Positions 1-28,447 of a stretch of 64,000 nucleotides of DNA are shown here, one piece after another. Where the stretch lies: positions 20,756,501 through 20,820,500 of the forward strand of contig NC_056538.1 in assembly GCF_910596095.1 (NCBI RefSeq), written 5' to 3'. A program made the position numbers and the translations under genes. This DNA comes from Thunnus maccoyii. Lineage: Eukaryota; Chordata; Actinopteri; Scombriformes; Scombridae. The notes below the pieces were generated by a model. That model saw nothing but the letters and a program-made list of their open reading frames with translations, had not been told where the DNA came from and ran no database searches. The stretch's first letter is position 1. Every line of letters starts with the position of its first letter.

Positions 1-71
1 ATACCTGCTAAACATGCAAACAAACATAAACAACCTGCTGACTGAATGTATGTTTTTGCGTATTCGTCCAG

Positions 72-16316
<16,245 letters not shown>

Positions 16317-18380
16317 ACCTCAGCCACAGTCCCCACTAAAACACACACAACAGAGCAAAAACAGAACAGATCCACCTTTTCAGTTCCATGTTTTTTTCAT
16401 GAATGCAATCTATTACACATATAGCACAAGCGTTGTTACACACGATACATTTTACACACAGTGTACAGGGCCAGAGGTGTTTTTCGCATGAGTTGCTATT
16501 TTGTAAATGTGTGGTGCTGCAAAATGTTTATCTGAGTGTTGAGTGTTGTCAGCGATATGTTTCCAAAAGTTAATTATTGAATGAAAAAGCTACTAAATGA
16601 TATGTAACACTATACTGATACATTCCGACTTCCAAATATGACACTTATTGAGTTGTAAAGTCCATTTTGTGTTGTATGGGCAAAGTGACAGGCCACTTAT
16701 CCGCAGTGTTGTCAAGGCCACGTTATCTATAGACCTCTGTTGGCTTTATCTTTTCTAGTCTTTACTTTCTCTCTAATCTCCTCTACCTCCCTCTAAAAAC
16801 CCTGCATGGTTTAGTTCACTGTAAACTAGTGTTTTTTTATTCTATTGCAAAAGGGAAAAGAAGACAGTTGTACTGATGTTGGATATTTTGCTCGCAGAAT
16901 CGTCATACTGCCAAACCTTCATAAAGTCATCTCTTCTAGTTTACAGAAGCAACGCTACTGTACTTTTTTTTATCTGGCCTTACCAATTGTGCAGCATTTC
17001 CAACCGTTGCTCCAGTGTTGAGTCTGAGTGAGTGCATGCATACGGGTGAAAAAGGATATGTTCATTTATCTTCATGTTTGAACATGTGAGTTGTGCGATA
17101 AGAACATGAGTGCTTGTTAGTAGCCACTTGTGTCTTTGTTTTGTATAAAGTGTAAACTGATATAAAGCTCTCTAACACTGCCAGTATGTTCAAATAAGCT
17201 GTTAATATGGAGTCTAGTCTGGTTGGATTGATAATTCTGATCTGTAAGTGACAAACCATTGTTGTTTTATGTCTTTTTATAAATCTCAAGCTTTAAACAG
17301 AGCATATCCTTCTGTAAAGCTACTTTTCTGTTTATTTCTAATAAGTGAACTTGAAGAGTCAATGAAAACATCAGCATGATCTCAAAGTAGCCCCGTAAAA
17401 GACTCTCATATCAGTTTTCTGGCGACACATCAGACATGCACAGACTGCAACCATGTTACCATGTTGCCTACTCAACTTGTTGCCTTTGTGTTGTGTATTG
17501 TGATAACATGATTCTGTTTGTTTCATTTGAGTATTTTTTTTTCAAGTAAAGTTTGTCTGAAAAAGCTAAATCTGAGTTTGTGCCTTGCTTCATGGAGACA
17601 GGGTGTTTTAATAAGTGGATTAAATGGTGTTTATTCCAGATAAATATACTGTTCCCTGTAGTTATTTAAAGAAATAATGCAGCCATATATATATATAAAT
17701 ATATATATATAATATAACAGAAATTCTAAAAGGCTTCTAAAAGGGCTCAGTATTAATAAAGATTATTTTTATTTACCTTTCAAAAAGTCCAAATACATGT
17801 ACATCTGCTGATATGAAACCCAATAATGCTCATATAGGAATAACACTACACTAGAAATTAATATTAAGCACTACACGGACCCCCATCTTCTGATACAAAG
17901 GAATACAAATACAAATCAAGATATTTATTGAACTACTAAAGGAATAGGGATCAATAGGGAAACATTAAGCATATGTACATATATAAAATTAAAATGAATG
18001 AGTGAATGGATGCATGAATGAATGGGTAAATTGACAAGTTATTGCCAACAGAATGAATGGATGTTATCAAAAACGCAATGAGGGGCAATTAACTCTAAGT
18101 AAAGCCGATAAAAATGTAATTTTTGAATATCTCTTGCGTCAACTCTGAGACAGAAGCATGGTAGATGGTTTTCCTACTGTTTCCTACTGGTGATGAAGGC
18201 TTGATGATGAGGCGAACTTCCCAGAAAGCGCCAGGCAATGCGAAGCAGACTCGGGGATCTTCGAGTACCGGCTTTATGAGAACCGCTGCAGCAGGTTCAG
18301 TGAAGCACTTTGGTTCACTGCTTCTTTTGTCTAGTTATCTAATGTTTAGTGTATGAAAAGGCCTTCTCGTAACTGTTGAG
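16317..18380 (+). other. stx1a 3' UTR and flank
   Basis: No gene recognised. AATAAA at 17755-17760 is a candidate polyadenylation signal. A short (AT)n run lies at 17683-17712. An open frame at 18165-18356 has no recognisable domain. Confidence 0.55.
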
Positions 18381-18384
18381 CATT

Positions 18385-18715
18385 GTTAAAACAGTATGTG
18401 CGTCTATATTTTCATCTCATGCAGACTATAATGACTATTTGCTACTCTTGCTGGGCCTGAATGTGATTTGCTGCTAAAGCTGCTTAAAATAAAATGTCCG
18501 GGTTTCCCAATTAAACAAGAACTCATCAAACATTATTGCTATGTAGCCCATTTCATTCACTTTCATTTCAAATAAACAAAAACTCAGCCATGTAAGTTCA
18601 TAGGAACAAATGAAGGCAACTAAAATGGGTTCTAAAGGTTCAATGTTTTATTTAATTTAGGTGGAGACAAAAAGGAAAATCATGGATTAAATGAGAAAAT
18701 ACATTGTTCCATAAA
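18385..18715 (+). repeat. Direct duplication, unit 1
   Basis: 'tatattttcatctcatgcag' and 'aggtggagacaaaaa' with 'aatcatggattaaatga' recur about 925-940 bp downstream (unit 2 at 19325-19655). The copies differ by scattered substitutions. They flank a remnant of caspase 5' sequence, so they look like part of the caspase duplication unit. Confidence 0.7.
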
Positions 18716-18729
18716 CTAATGTGTGTGGC

Positions 18730-19325
18730 ACCTTTCTCTGAACAAATACTCAAAATGACAATCGTGAGCCCTTAAACTTTAACTAGTCACATAAACTCGC
18801 AGTAATGAAATCATCATGCCTTAGTTAGATTCAAGATTCAAGAGCTTTTGTTGACACATGTACAGCAACATTAGAGTCAGTGAAATTTGGCTTTTTCAAG
18901 CTCAAATTCCAATTAGAGTGTATAATAAATGTTTGCAATTAATAACTTAATAACATCTAGGTGGCATATACAACAAAATGCAGACTCATCAAGACTTTTC
19001 TTTGACAGACATTTGTTGTAAAACTGAGAAAGTTTAAGAAATATTATCTCTAACCCCTATCCTCCTCCACAACACAGACACACACGATAAATACAGTTTA
19101 TGTAAGTTTTTGTCTGATCGCCTTCACATTGCCACCAACTTTTAAGTCATGTTACTTGCATTTAGTGCATTTAGACCGAGAACTCTTTTGCTCAAGTCTC
19201 AGGTCACTGGATTATTTAAATTGAAGCCTGCAAATTGCACATGAAACCCCCCAGCTCCCTGTAGTCTGGTAGGTGCGTAATAAGCACTGGGTGGTGGTCT
19301 CCGTTTCCTGCTTTACATCAATAAT
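18730..19325 (-). pseudogene. Remnant of a caspase gene 5' region, start exon deleted
   Basis: Closely matches the promoter, first-exon flank and start of intron 1 of the two intact caspases ('tctgatcgccttcacattgc', 'aagtcatgttactt', 'accgagaactctt', 'ggattatttaaattgaag'). Where they have 'gaactcttacctgccattg' (ATG exon and donor on the minus strand), this copy reads 'gaactcttttgctcaag', so the start codon and donor are gone. No caspase body follows at lower coordinates. Confidence 0.7.
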
Positions 19326-19655
19326 GTCTATATTTTCATCTCATGCAGACTATAATGACTAATTGCTACACTTGGTGGGGCTGAGTGTTATTTGCTATTA
19401 AGACTGTTAACTTTGCTGTGCTGTATGTTGTTGCACTTACACAGAAATTGATAAATATCTATATCAATATATGAAGACCAAACCTTAGTCTTAATTTTTT
19501 ACACCACTAATGGTTTAATGTGTACGTGCTTTTAGTTTGTTAAAAAGAGTAATAGTAGCCTTTTACTGTATCTAAAAGATCGATGTTTTATTGTGTTTAG
19601 GTGGAGACAAAAATGAAAATCATGGATTAAATGACAAAATACACTGAAACAAGAA
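19325..19655 (+). repeat. Direct duplication, unit 2
   Basis: Partner of 18385-18715, in the same orientation. Non-coding; lies just 3' of the first intact caspase. Confidence 0.7.
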
Positions 19656-20098
19656 TAAATGATAATTCAGAGACATATCGAACCATTCTCTGTCTTTACT
19701 TACAATCTATTAAGGTCTGAAATCACCATAACAAATGATAAAAAATATAATTTTCAGGTGGAGCCATTAAAACAGATTAAAAACAGCAGTGTGTAATTCA
19801 TAATAATTCATCAGTGGCAGTTATACAGTACAAGAAAGTTTTCACCTCTTACCACCAAGAGTACATATTGATCATTTCAGGTAGATAGAACAAATATTAT
19901 TCTCAATAGTATTTTTCTTCATATCATGTTCATCACACATTTATTACATCACCTCAGCTAACTGTGGAGCAGACAAGATTACTTTTTCATGCAGAATAAA
20001 GAAAGTTCAAGGCTACACTTTGCATTAGCAAAGCACTTCCTTATAAAGCATTCTGATCATAATGTTTAATGTTAAACAAACTTTGCATTGCACAATAC

Positions 20099-23000
20099 TC
20101 AAGCCTGACTCTGTGGCCTGAGGTAGAAGCGTCTTGTTAGAGTGCATCTTTCTTTGGTTGGCATCTGTGTATCGTGACCTCTCTCAGTGAGGACTAAAAG
20201 ATCTTCAAAGCGTTGCATCACCTGTGAGGTTGAAACAAACAGTGTATGACATTAAGCAAACAAATAAAACAAGAACATCATTACTGCTTGCTCTTTGGTC
20301 TTGTTGCCTGACAGCTGATATTACTTTCCACTAGATACATTGTATCCTATTATACATGAAAATTTTACACCCTGAAGAGAGTTTACACTTGCAAAACTTA
20401 CTTTTCTGAAAAGTTCATCAATGTCATCTTCACGCCAGCTGTCGTTGAACACCTCAACAATGTACTGGATAAGAAAAGACCCTTTATTTTCATCTCTATG
20501 TGAGACTGTATCTGCAGGAAAATAATACAGACAGTTTTTATTACATAAGGTAACTACTCTTAGCTGTTATTAATGCAGATTATTGATGTTTACATTCTCG
20601 AGCTTTAGAATAAGATCTGAGAATATTTCAGACAGACTCACCAGGAGTGGAAGAAAGAAGAGCAATGAAGTCTTTTTCCTTGTGTGCATGTCGCACAAAG
20701 TCCTCCTCGATGTCTTCGACACCAGCAGACAGGGATAGATCTGGCTGTTGCACATCATCACAAACCACAGCTGCTTGTGCACTATCACTAACAAGCACAG
20801 ATCCTTTCTTGCCTACAACACATGTGACATACTTTTAATACAGTGTATATGAGCCTCATCACTTAAAGACAACAAACAAGACATTAGAGGACTTTTTTTT
20901 CAGAGAGTCAGAGAGTTTTTTTCAGCATCTTTCAAATATCTGTAAGAACAGATGAGAATCACCTCCTCTGCAGGCCTGGATGATGATGATCTTGGGTTTG
21001 TTCAGCAGTGCTGGACATTTCTGTGTGTCCAAGTGTTTGTAAATGTTATCAATGGGGAATTTGTCTGGTTGCCCCTTTTTATGGTTGACACCGAGGACAG
21101 CTCCCGGTTTCCCGTGAGACATGATAACCACAAACACACTGTCTGTCTCTTTGACTTTTGGATGTTTGGAGAACTTAATTACAGCATCATCAATCTCCTG
21201 TGAGAACACAGAAAAGTCAGATGCCAGTTACTGTATCGCTCAATCAACCAGAGAAAATGTGTTTTTTTGTCATCAAAAGTACCTTTCCAGTGAGGTTTGT
21301 GTGTTTCACCACCTCGTATCCCAGCGCTTTAAGCAGTTTCTCCATGTTCTGCTCGTCTATGTCTGCTCCATCTCTGTTTAATTTCTCATCAGTAAACTTT
21401 ATGTTAGTGATTAGCAGGGCGATGCGACTCCTAATGGATTCTTCAGTCACAAGGTAGGGCTGAAAAATGGAAATTTAAACTAAGAAAGTTAATCAAAAAA
21501 TTATTATAATCATTTACAGGAAAAAATGTACTGGAACTTCTTAGTAGACTTTAATGAAAAAAAATTAAGCTCAAAGAAAACCATTTTATTTCTTGATGAA
21601 TGATGCACAAGAAACCAACTTAATGTTGGTTCATTTTGCATCAGAACTACATTTTTCTATAATGTTTCCACTGTTGGCAAATAGCTGAAGATAAATCTAT
21701 CAGTTAAGACCATGTGACATATTTGATAATGCTTTTATGAATGACTAACCTTATCATCGGTTCGTTTGAGTGTGGTTGACGACTTCTGCTGCAAAGACAG
21801 ACCCTGCACCGTCTGGGGCTCTGCAGCTGTGAACGGCAAAACACAACGTCACTGTTCAAAATGAAGTTCTTCTACATGTATACTACACCTATGAAATATG
21901 TCAGCTCACCTGGTTCAGCAGGTTGACCAGAAGACAGACCCAGGGTTTTGTGAAGTGAGGGATCTCTGCATTGAAGCTGAGCAATCATTGTCCTGCTGGC
22001 TTCATCTCCTTTCTTCCTCACTAAGTCAATGAGGCAGCGTGCCTGGTCTGCTCTGGATAAGTTCTCCTCAAGTACTGAGTCTTTCTCCCCGTCATTCATG
22101 AAACTATCCTCTAAAAGGTCATCCAGGAGCTGCTTAATAACTTCTTTGCTCACCTTCTCCACAAAGTTACGCCTCACCTTGAGAAGCTCCTTGTCTAGAG
22201 GAGGGAACATAAAGCAAAAAATAAATTTAAAAAATTAAAATATAATATTCTCAACCCATAAAAAAACACTTAATCCTTCAGTTTAACTGTAATATCCAAT
22301 ATTAACAAATGGGGTTGCCACTTATCCTGACAGTGATGAAAGGATGCTTGGATGTTTAAATTCTGAAAACCATCTGAAATCAATTTGTGATTTAATCATA
22401 TTTCAGTAACACTTTATGATAAGGTTAATAAACAAATGTTCAAGTGATAAATATAAATTAATGTTTGAAGTAACTGATGATCCACTATGCATTAACTAAT
22501 CACATAAACTCACAGTAATTAATAGTGAGCCACAAGAATCCATGATGCATTAAATCATCATGAATCATGCATTTTTTAACTCATTATAAACTGTTACCAA
22601 TATTTCTTCATGGTTTGTGTGTATATGTGTTTTCAAACACACTGTAATAGGAAACTATGAGTACTTCCCTTTTATATCGCGGGAGGAGGGTTGGCGGTGG
22701 TTTGTGCCCTTCCTCCTCACACAGAGCAGAAGCCTCCAAAGAATTTCACATCATAAATCATTAGACCATAAGTGATATATGTTTTAACTTAATGTACACT
22801 TTTCTGTCATAATCTGATACTTTAATACAAACCTTTACGGGCTGACCTGCGCTCTTTGGACATTTCAGCTCCATAAACTCGTGTTTAATGTTTTCCACCT
22901 TTCTATGAACAAACACTTGAAATGACAACCGTGAGGCGGTTATAACAGAAAACATATTGCAGTTGTCATTTCGACAGATCTTTCTCTTACACACTGAGCT

Positions 23001-23371
23001 GTTAATCGATATTTCGAAAAACAAAAAGGTTGCATCATATTATTTCATCTTCTTTTCTTTTTGCAAACAAAACAAAACAAAACAAAACGGAGCGGTCATA
23101 AACGATCAGCAAAGTGAAACTTAATAGTCTACGCGGTATATACAACAAAATTCAGACTCATCAAGACTTTTCTTTGACACACATTCGTTGTAAAACTGAG
23201 AAAACAGAAATATTGTGAAGAAATATTATCTCTAACCCCTATCCTCCTCACCGCCTCCACACGGTAAATACAGTTTATGTAAGTTTTTGTCTGATCGCCT
23301 TCACATTGCCGCCAACTTTTAAGTCATGTTACTTACAAAGTGCATTTAGACCGAGAACTCTTACCTGCCAT
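20099..23371 (-). CDS. casp1: Caspase-1-like inflammatory caspase with CARD, copy 1
   Basis: Cysteine protease of inflammasomes, expected to cleave IL-1-family precursors and trigger pyroptosis after CARD-mediated recruitment. Eight coding exons read leftward: 23365-23371 (ATGGCAG), 21910-22194, 21750-21826, 21283-21459, 20963-21197, 20642-20812, 20402-20511, 20099-20221. Every border is GT/AG and the sum (1185 bp) gives 394 aa with no internal stop. CARD is at residues 3-92 (starts DKELLKVRRNFVEKV), then a linker. The p20 part has SRIALLITN, catalytic His210 (SHGKPG) and Cys258 (QACRG); their 48-residue spacing equals that of human caspase-1. The p10 part contains VSHRDENKGSF and ends MPTKERCTLTRRFYLRP. 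A minus-strand AATAAA lies at 19940-19945. In the p10 specificity loop, Arg is kept but the preceding Trp of caspase-1 is His. Assignment to caspase-1 rather than caspase-4/5/13-type is by overall likeness. Confidence 0.9.
22390..22610. repeat. Interspersed AT-rich repeat in caspase intron 1
   Basis: 'aacactttatgataaggtta' with 'gatgcattaa' and 'catgatgcatt' phrases typical of a short fish repeat. A trace of it persists in the 18.7-kb remnant ('agtcacataaactcgcagtaa'), showing it predates that duplication. Confidence 0.5.
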
Positions 23372-23461
23372 TGCGCAAGTCTCACGTCACTGGATTATTT
23401 AAATTGAAGTCTGCAAATTGTACATTGAAACTCCCCAGATCCCTGTAGCCTGGTAGGTACG
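23372..23461 (-). promoter_or_regulatory. Likely proximal promoter of caspase copy 1
   Basis: Immediately upstream of the ATG. It is conserved with the copy-2 upstream (41130-41275) and the 19.2-kb remnant, including a TTTAAATAA (TATA-like) stretch about 30 bp before the ATG on the minus strand. Conservation among copies may only reflect recent duplication. The conserved block ends abruptly where a mobile element begins. Confidence 0.45.
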
Positions 23462-24044
23462 TAGGGGAGATCGGAGATGACTGTAACATGGCTTAGTTGT
23501 AACACTTTCGATTTCTCCAATCAGGAACATGTTACAATTCACCTGATTCACTCTGCACATGCTCAATTTAGTCCTTGTTCCACATCCGAGGAAGTTGCAC
23601 CCTGTGGCAAGTTATTTTTGTGATAGTATTGCCCACTTTGTAGATGAACTCATCAAACTTAAATCATGTTAATTGTGTGTCTGTGTAGATATCTTTCATG
23701 CAAGTGGTTAGTGCTAATGTTTTAGTTGTTAGCTGTAAGGTAGTTCATGCCTATAAGAGTCTGGGTTAGTTGTAACAACATGTGAAAAAATGTTACAACC
23801 TACCCCAAGCAAAAAATTAATTGTATTTATATGTTAACCTTGAATTTCAATATGCATAGGTCATGGAAGAGAAAGCCAGGGGGGTGCCTCTCAACATTTT
23901 GTAGTGCCATACACACTCCATACACACTTGGCACACATAGACACCGACACACTCACACAGAAACACACTAATGTTCAATTGATGAAGATGGTGCATATTT
24001 GCACATTTTGTTTAGTTTTATTATAATGTTAAAATGAAAGTGTA

Positions 24045-24076
<32 letters not shown>

Positions 24077-24419
24077 ATCCCAATTATGTTAAAAAAAACA
24101 TCAAAAATAATTTAAGTAATGAATAAAAAGTTTTCAATATGTTAAGTATTTGTCATAATCCTTATTTCATAATGTTACATTTCACCTCAGGGTATGTTAC
24201 AACTAACCTGGACTATGGAGTCAATTGTAACATTTCACTGCTTGTGTTTGAGACTAAACCATGCATTTTCTGTTTGTGTTGCAGAGATAATTCGTACACC
24301 ATTTAATAGCAGACACATGTCACTAGTTTGCATCACAAATTTGAATGCAGTGGTTTAAAAGAGCTCCAAGCTACAGACAGAAATGTCAAAAATGTTACAA
24401 CCATCCCCGGTCTCCCCTA
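23462..24419. mobile_element. Non-autonomous DNA transposon with 17-bp inverted ends
   Basis: The left end TAGGGGAGATCGGAGAT and the right end (reverse complement TAGGGGAGACCGGGGAT) agree at 15 of 17 bases. The interior has many TGTTACAA / TTGTAAC motifs in both orientations and no transposase frame. A TA may be the target duplication. It sits directly against the caspase copy 1 promoter. Contains a (CA)n run at about 24046-24070. Confidence 0.7.
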
Positions 24420-24664
24420 ATGTGCTTTTTTATTTAGGTTGAAATCTAGTGGCAACAATGGTTGTGACATTACACTTATTACATTATTTAGTGATATTTC
24501 ATTTGGGGATAGTAGCACTGTAATCCTTTACGGGACCACTCCCATTTGCTTTGAAATCATATCATAAAGATCAATTAAAATGTGTGTTGTGTGGCCTGGC
24601 CATAAGGGGTTAAGTGACATTGACCCATGTTCATCGTACCAGTTTATTATACAGTCTGGTTTCA

Positions 24665-25783
24665 ACATGCCATCCCTTGATCACCAATAATTTTCCTTAT
24701 TTTTTTCTTCAGGATAAAATTCTCAAAGACCAATAGCTTTCCTGCTTCTGGTGTATACATTATATATATAGGATCCCCCTGGGCGTCAGGTGGTTTACCC
24801 ACCATCATCTCAGCCAGAGTCCGGATCTCCCTGCCAAGCATGAGAAGGGTGGGTGAGCAGGAGGTGGAGTCCTGTGCAGCAGACCGGTACACCATTAGCA
24901 CAAGGGGCACATGGGTATCCCAGTCCCATTGGTGTTTAGCTGTCACAATGGCCAGCTGCTGTGCTAGTGTGCAGTTAAATTTCTCGACCAGGCCATTGCT
25001 CTGAGGGTGGAGGGGTGTGGTGCAGGTCTTGTGGGAGCCCAGTTTTTCACACATGGCTGCAAACACACAGGACTCAAAGTTCTTGCCCCCAGTATGAATG
25101 ACTTCGGGCACTCCAAATCTGCTGAACATTCCCTCCACCAGCGCATCCACTATGGTCTCTGCTTCCTGGTCCAGCAGGCAGTATGCCTCAGGCCACTCAG
25201 TGAAATAGTCCATGGCAGTGAGGATGTAGCAGTTACCTTGCTCTGTGTGTGGAAACAGACTGAGGGCATCAATCCCCACTCTCTCCATCGGGCACCCCAC
25301 TAGAAACTGTTGGAGCGGGGCATGAGATCTGTCTGTGGGCCCCTTACGGGCCTTGCAGCTATCACAGCGGCGGCAATTGTCCTCCACGTCTCGTTTGTGC
25401 TGGCCCCAGTAGAATCCCTGATGGAGGCAGCAGAGCATTTTGCCGACCCCGAAGTGACCAGATCCTGGGGCTCCATGTACCGCCTGGAGCACCACCTCCC
25501 TCAGGGCCCTTGGCACCACCACCTGCCAAAGTGTCTCTCATGTAGCTGGTTCTTTCCACCCCTTCTGCAGCACCCTGTCGCACAGGCGCAAGGCTTCAAA
25601 CATTGACCAGAGTCCTTTTGTGGCTCGAGAGCACATTCTGACCTCCTCCCATGAGGGTCGGAACTGTGTTGCCAGTCACCTGAGCACTGGTTTGATGTCG
25701 ACGTCCTCCTCCTGTTTGTGCCTCCACTCAGCTGCACCCACAGCTATTAGTTCATGCTCAGCCAGCTGCCCCTCTGACCCCAT
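24665..25783 (-). pseudogene. Ty3/gypsy retrotransposon integrase remnant
   Basis: Minus-strand integrase region. A zinc-binding HHCC segment is seen in HGAPGSGHFG and CRRCDSCKARK. The core follows: GIDALSLFP carries the first Asp, HPQSNGLVEKFN the Glu. The position of the second catalytic Asp reads HTGGKNFES instead of the usual SDQG-type motif. Upstream sequence reads on in frame but is broken by stops at 25538-25540 and near 25680. No LTRs, reverse transcriptase or gag were found, so this is a truncated, inactive copy. Confidence 0.85.
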
Positions 25784-25946
25784 CTAAAATACAGCTTAAT
25801 TACAATATTAAGTTGACCAAATGCAGAAGTGTTCAGCTATTTGTTCAGTTAGTTTATCTGCTTTTTTCTTTTTCTGCGTCAAAGTCACTGGAGCTTTGTG
25901 CCTGCTCTGGTGCCTACCGGTGTGTATCTCTCACTTGAGCTCAGCA

Positions 25947-26180
25947 TCACTTTCCTGGAGGTACGTTTGTAGCAGCTAATAATGTAATAACTACTGTTAA
26001 TGTAATAACTGGCATAACGTACTCAGGCTTGAGGTACCGAACTAGCTCTTTCAATCCCTTGCCCTCTACCACACTGATAGGCAGCATATTGGTCTCAATC
26101 ATTCGGCACACAAACTGAGTGATGGCCTCTGACTGGCGCGCCCCTTGGCTAGCAGCCTTGTTCTTAATGTGGTGCAGCAT
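25947..26180 (-). pseudogene. hAT/ZBED-type transposase fragment
   Basis: A 77-codon open frame with QSEAITQFVCRMIETNMLPI and KELVRYLKPEYVMP, the typical start of the hAT (ZBED-like) transposase core. The frame then loses similarity. No BED zinc finger or catalytic domain follows. Confidence 0.7.
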
Positions 26181-26199
26181 AATGCTAATACACTATTCA

Positions 26200-26620
26200 C
26201 CCAAATATAAGCTGGCCCTGACGCCTAGGACACACTGGATGCGTGAGCAGCGCGTGTGCCTCATGGAACGTCTTGCTTTTCATTTCGGCACCCATGTTAA
26301 CAGGTTAGAGCAGCCACAGCTCGCGTGAGACACGCATCTCATGCGAGGCTGCTGCTTCGCGTCATCTAGAGATTCGAGGTCTATTTTCTCCGCGTGACTG
26401 CGCGGTTCTCAGCAGAAATAGACAGGGAACACGATAGAAAGATAGGGCTGCCAGTGGCAGAAGCGCCGCAGCAGACACACTGTAAATATGTGCTGTCAGT
26501 CAGCCTGGTGAAGACAGGTTAGCCGGCCACTGGTCAGAATCTGCTGCTGACAGTTGGCTGTTACTGTGGAGAGAGATGCTGAATGCAGGTCGGAGTAGGT
26601 GTGGATTGAATGGTTAGAAC
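26200..26620. repeat. CpG-rich repeat, probably a hAT-type element end
   Basis: 'ggacacactggatgcgtgag', 'gcgtgagacacgcatctcat' and 'gattcgaggtctattttctc' resemble a dispersed fish element. Adjacent to the hAT fragment, but the link is unproven. Confidence 0.4.
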
Positions 26621-26784
26621 GCACTCACTGACATCTCCCAGTAACGTTTCATTGGTGAAGGCTCGTAGTATAGGGATAAAACTTGGTGGCCACAGGGGGC
26701 CACCTACATGGAGTATTTGGTGTCTACATAGTTACTTTTTATGGCCACAGGCCATCAGGCCATGGTTCATGTTGAACCCTGGAA

Positions 26785-27050
26785 AAGTGTTCCTAATATT
26801 CCCTCCTTGCGTATGTTAATGGAGTGGTAAAATATTAGGAACACCATTTAATATAATGCATCCCAGTACACCACCAGTATCCACTACGACCTCAATAATA
26901 AACATAAAGTAGATTTATCACATTTCTGACAATGTCAACAAACTGAAAATGTATAGGCTTCATAAATGTAGAATTTATGGCAGAGCTGTTGTATTGGATT
27001 GCATTAGATTGCACAGGTTTTCCTAATGAAGTGGCCAGTGAGCGTATGTC
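26785..27050. repeat. Dispersed repeat ('aatattaggaacacc' family)
   Basis: Bounded by 'gtgttcctaatattccctc' and 'cctaatgaagtggccagtga', phrases of a common fish repeat. A near-palindromic 'taatatt...aatatta' pair lies near the left end. No coding content. Confidence 0.45.
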
Positions 27051-28447
27051 AATGTGTGTTGTTTGAGGATGGCTTGGATTAGGGCAATGTGGCAAGAGAA
27101 TAAAAGGCAAGAAGAAGGGACGGTGCCAGCCAGCTGAGTAGACACAGAAAACATGTTGTTATTCTGGCCAAATGTGTAAATGCAACAAGACATTTGAATG
27201 AATGCCGCAAACCATCTGATGGTTGGAGAGAGTTTCCTCTTCTGAAAGTGAAGATGAGATCCGGTAGGTACAGTTGCATGATACATTTATTTTGTAGATT
27301 TTAGATCATTAACCTGCCATATCAATGTTATGCATTCATGGGTGCAAGAGCTCCATCTGCAGACGGATTTCCATCAAAACTGAACTTTTTGTTCCATCAT
27401 AGTCTGTTTATTTTTACTGCTAATGCAAAAAAAAGATTCTTTTATTGATACTTTTGTAATGTTTATGCATTTTAAAAATGGTGCAATTTGCTTAGCCGCA
27501 CAACCTGGACACCAGTAAAAAAAAGTTGAGTCAAAACATTTTTTCTCACCAGCACCCATGTGCACTGACAATCTTTTTGCTTTGCCACTGTTTGATGTTA
27601 TTTATGATTTATCGATGACTTCAAAGAATGTGATAACTTTAACTTCACGAGTAGTACAGAAGCTGAAGAAGGTGCACTGGAAGTAAAAAGAAGAAGAAAA
27701 ACTAAGACATCTGAAGAATGTTTGGCAGGTATTCTGTTTACTTTGCAGTTGTTAATCATTCACTGAGTTATACTCGTGCATTTATTTATTATCTAACCAA
27801 TTCTTATCTCTTTCAAAAGTAGTTATTCATGCCTATCTTGCTATGGAACACTACTGTTAATGGAATTTCATGAACTCCCTTTTTGCCCTGTTGACAGTGC
27901 AACACTTCACTTAAAAGCAACACATCTTAAAATCCATTTAGCATACTTTCATGAATTCTTATGAGTGCACTATGCTACCAAGAGCAAACTATGTCAATTT
28001 TGGTGTCACCATGACAACAAGGCCACAATAATTAATAATTATTGCCATCAAATTTTATAAGCATACACACTCCTGTCGTATTAAACTTGTAAACTCTGGT
28101 CATTGGATTGCCATGCAGTTTGCAGAGTGAAGTTATGCTTCCCATGAAATAAACCCTGTTGATGTCAGAGAGCCCATGTCATGGTCCATTACAGCTTGTA
28201 ATTAAAATACTAATGTGAATCTAAAACACTGCTCCCACAACAAGGAATCCTAATACATTTCTCTTTTTACTCACCAGTCAGTCAGTTTTGTTAACTTAAT
28301 AACAGTTAGCCTAGAACTGCAAACAACATCAATTATGACTCTTTCTATTATGAACTTTTGATCGATGGAGGTTTTATGTTTGTAAAACTTTCCTCGAGCC
28401 AAGAAAAGCGATTTAAAAATCCGTGACATCATCATAATGTACAGTCT

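Noticed and set aside
20647-22238. Plus-strand open frames over the caspase exons
   Set aside because: They are shadows of the minus-strand caspase exons, which have proper splice sites and a catalytic dyad. The same holds for 37839-39558 and 44663-44920.
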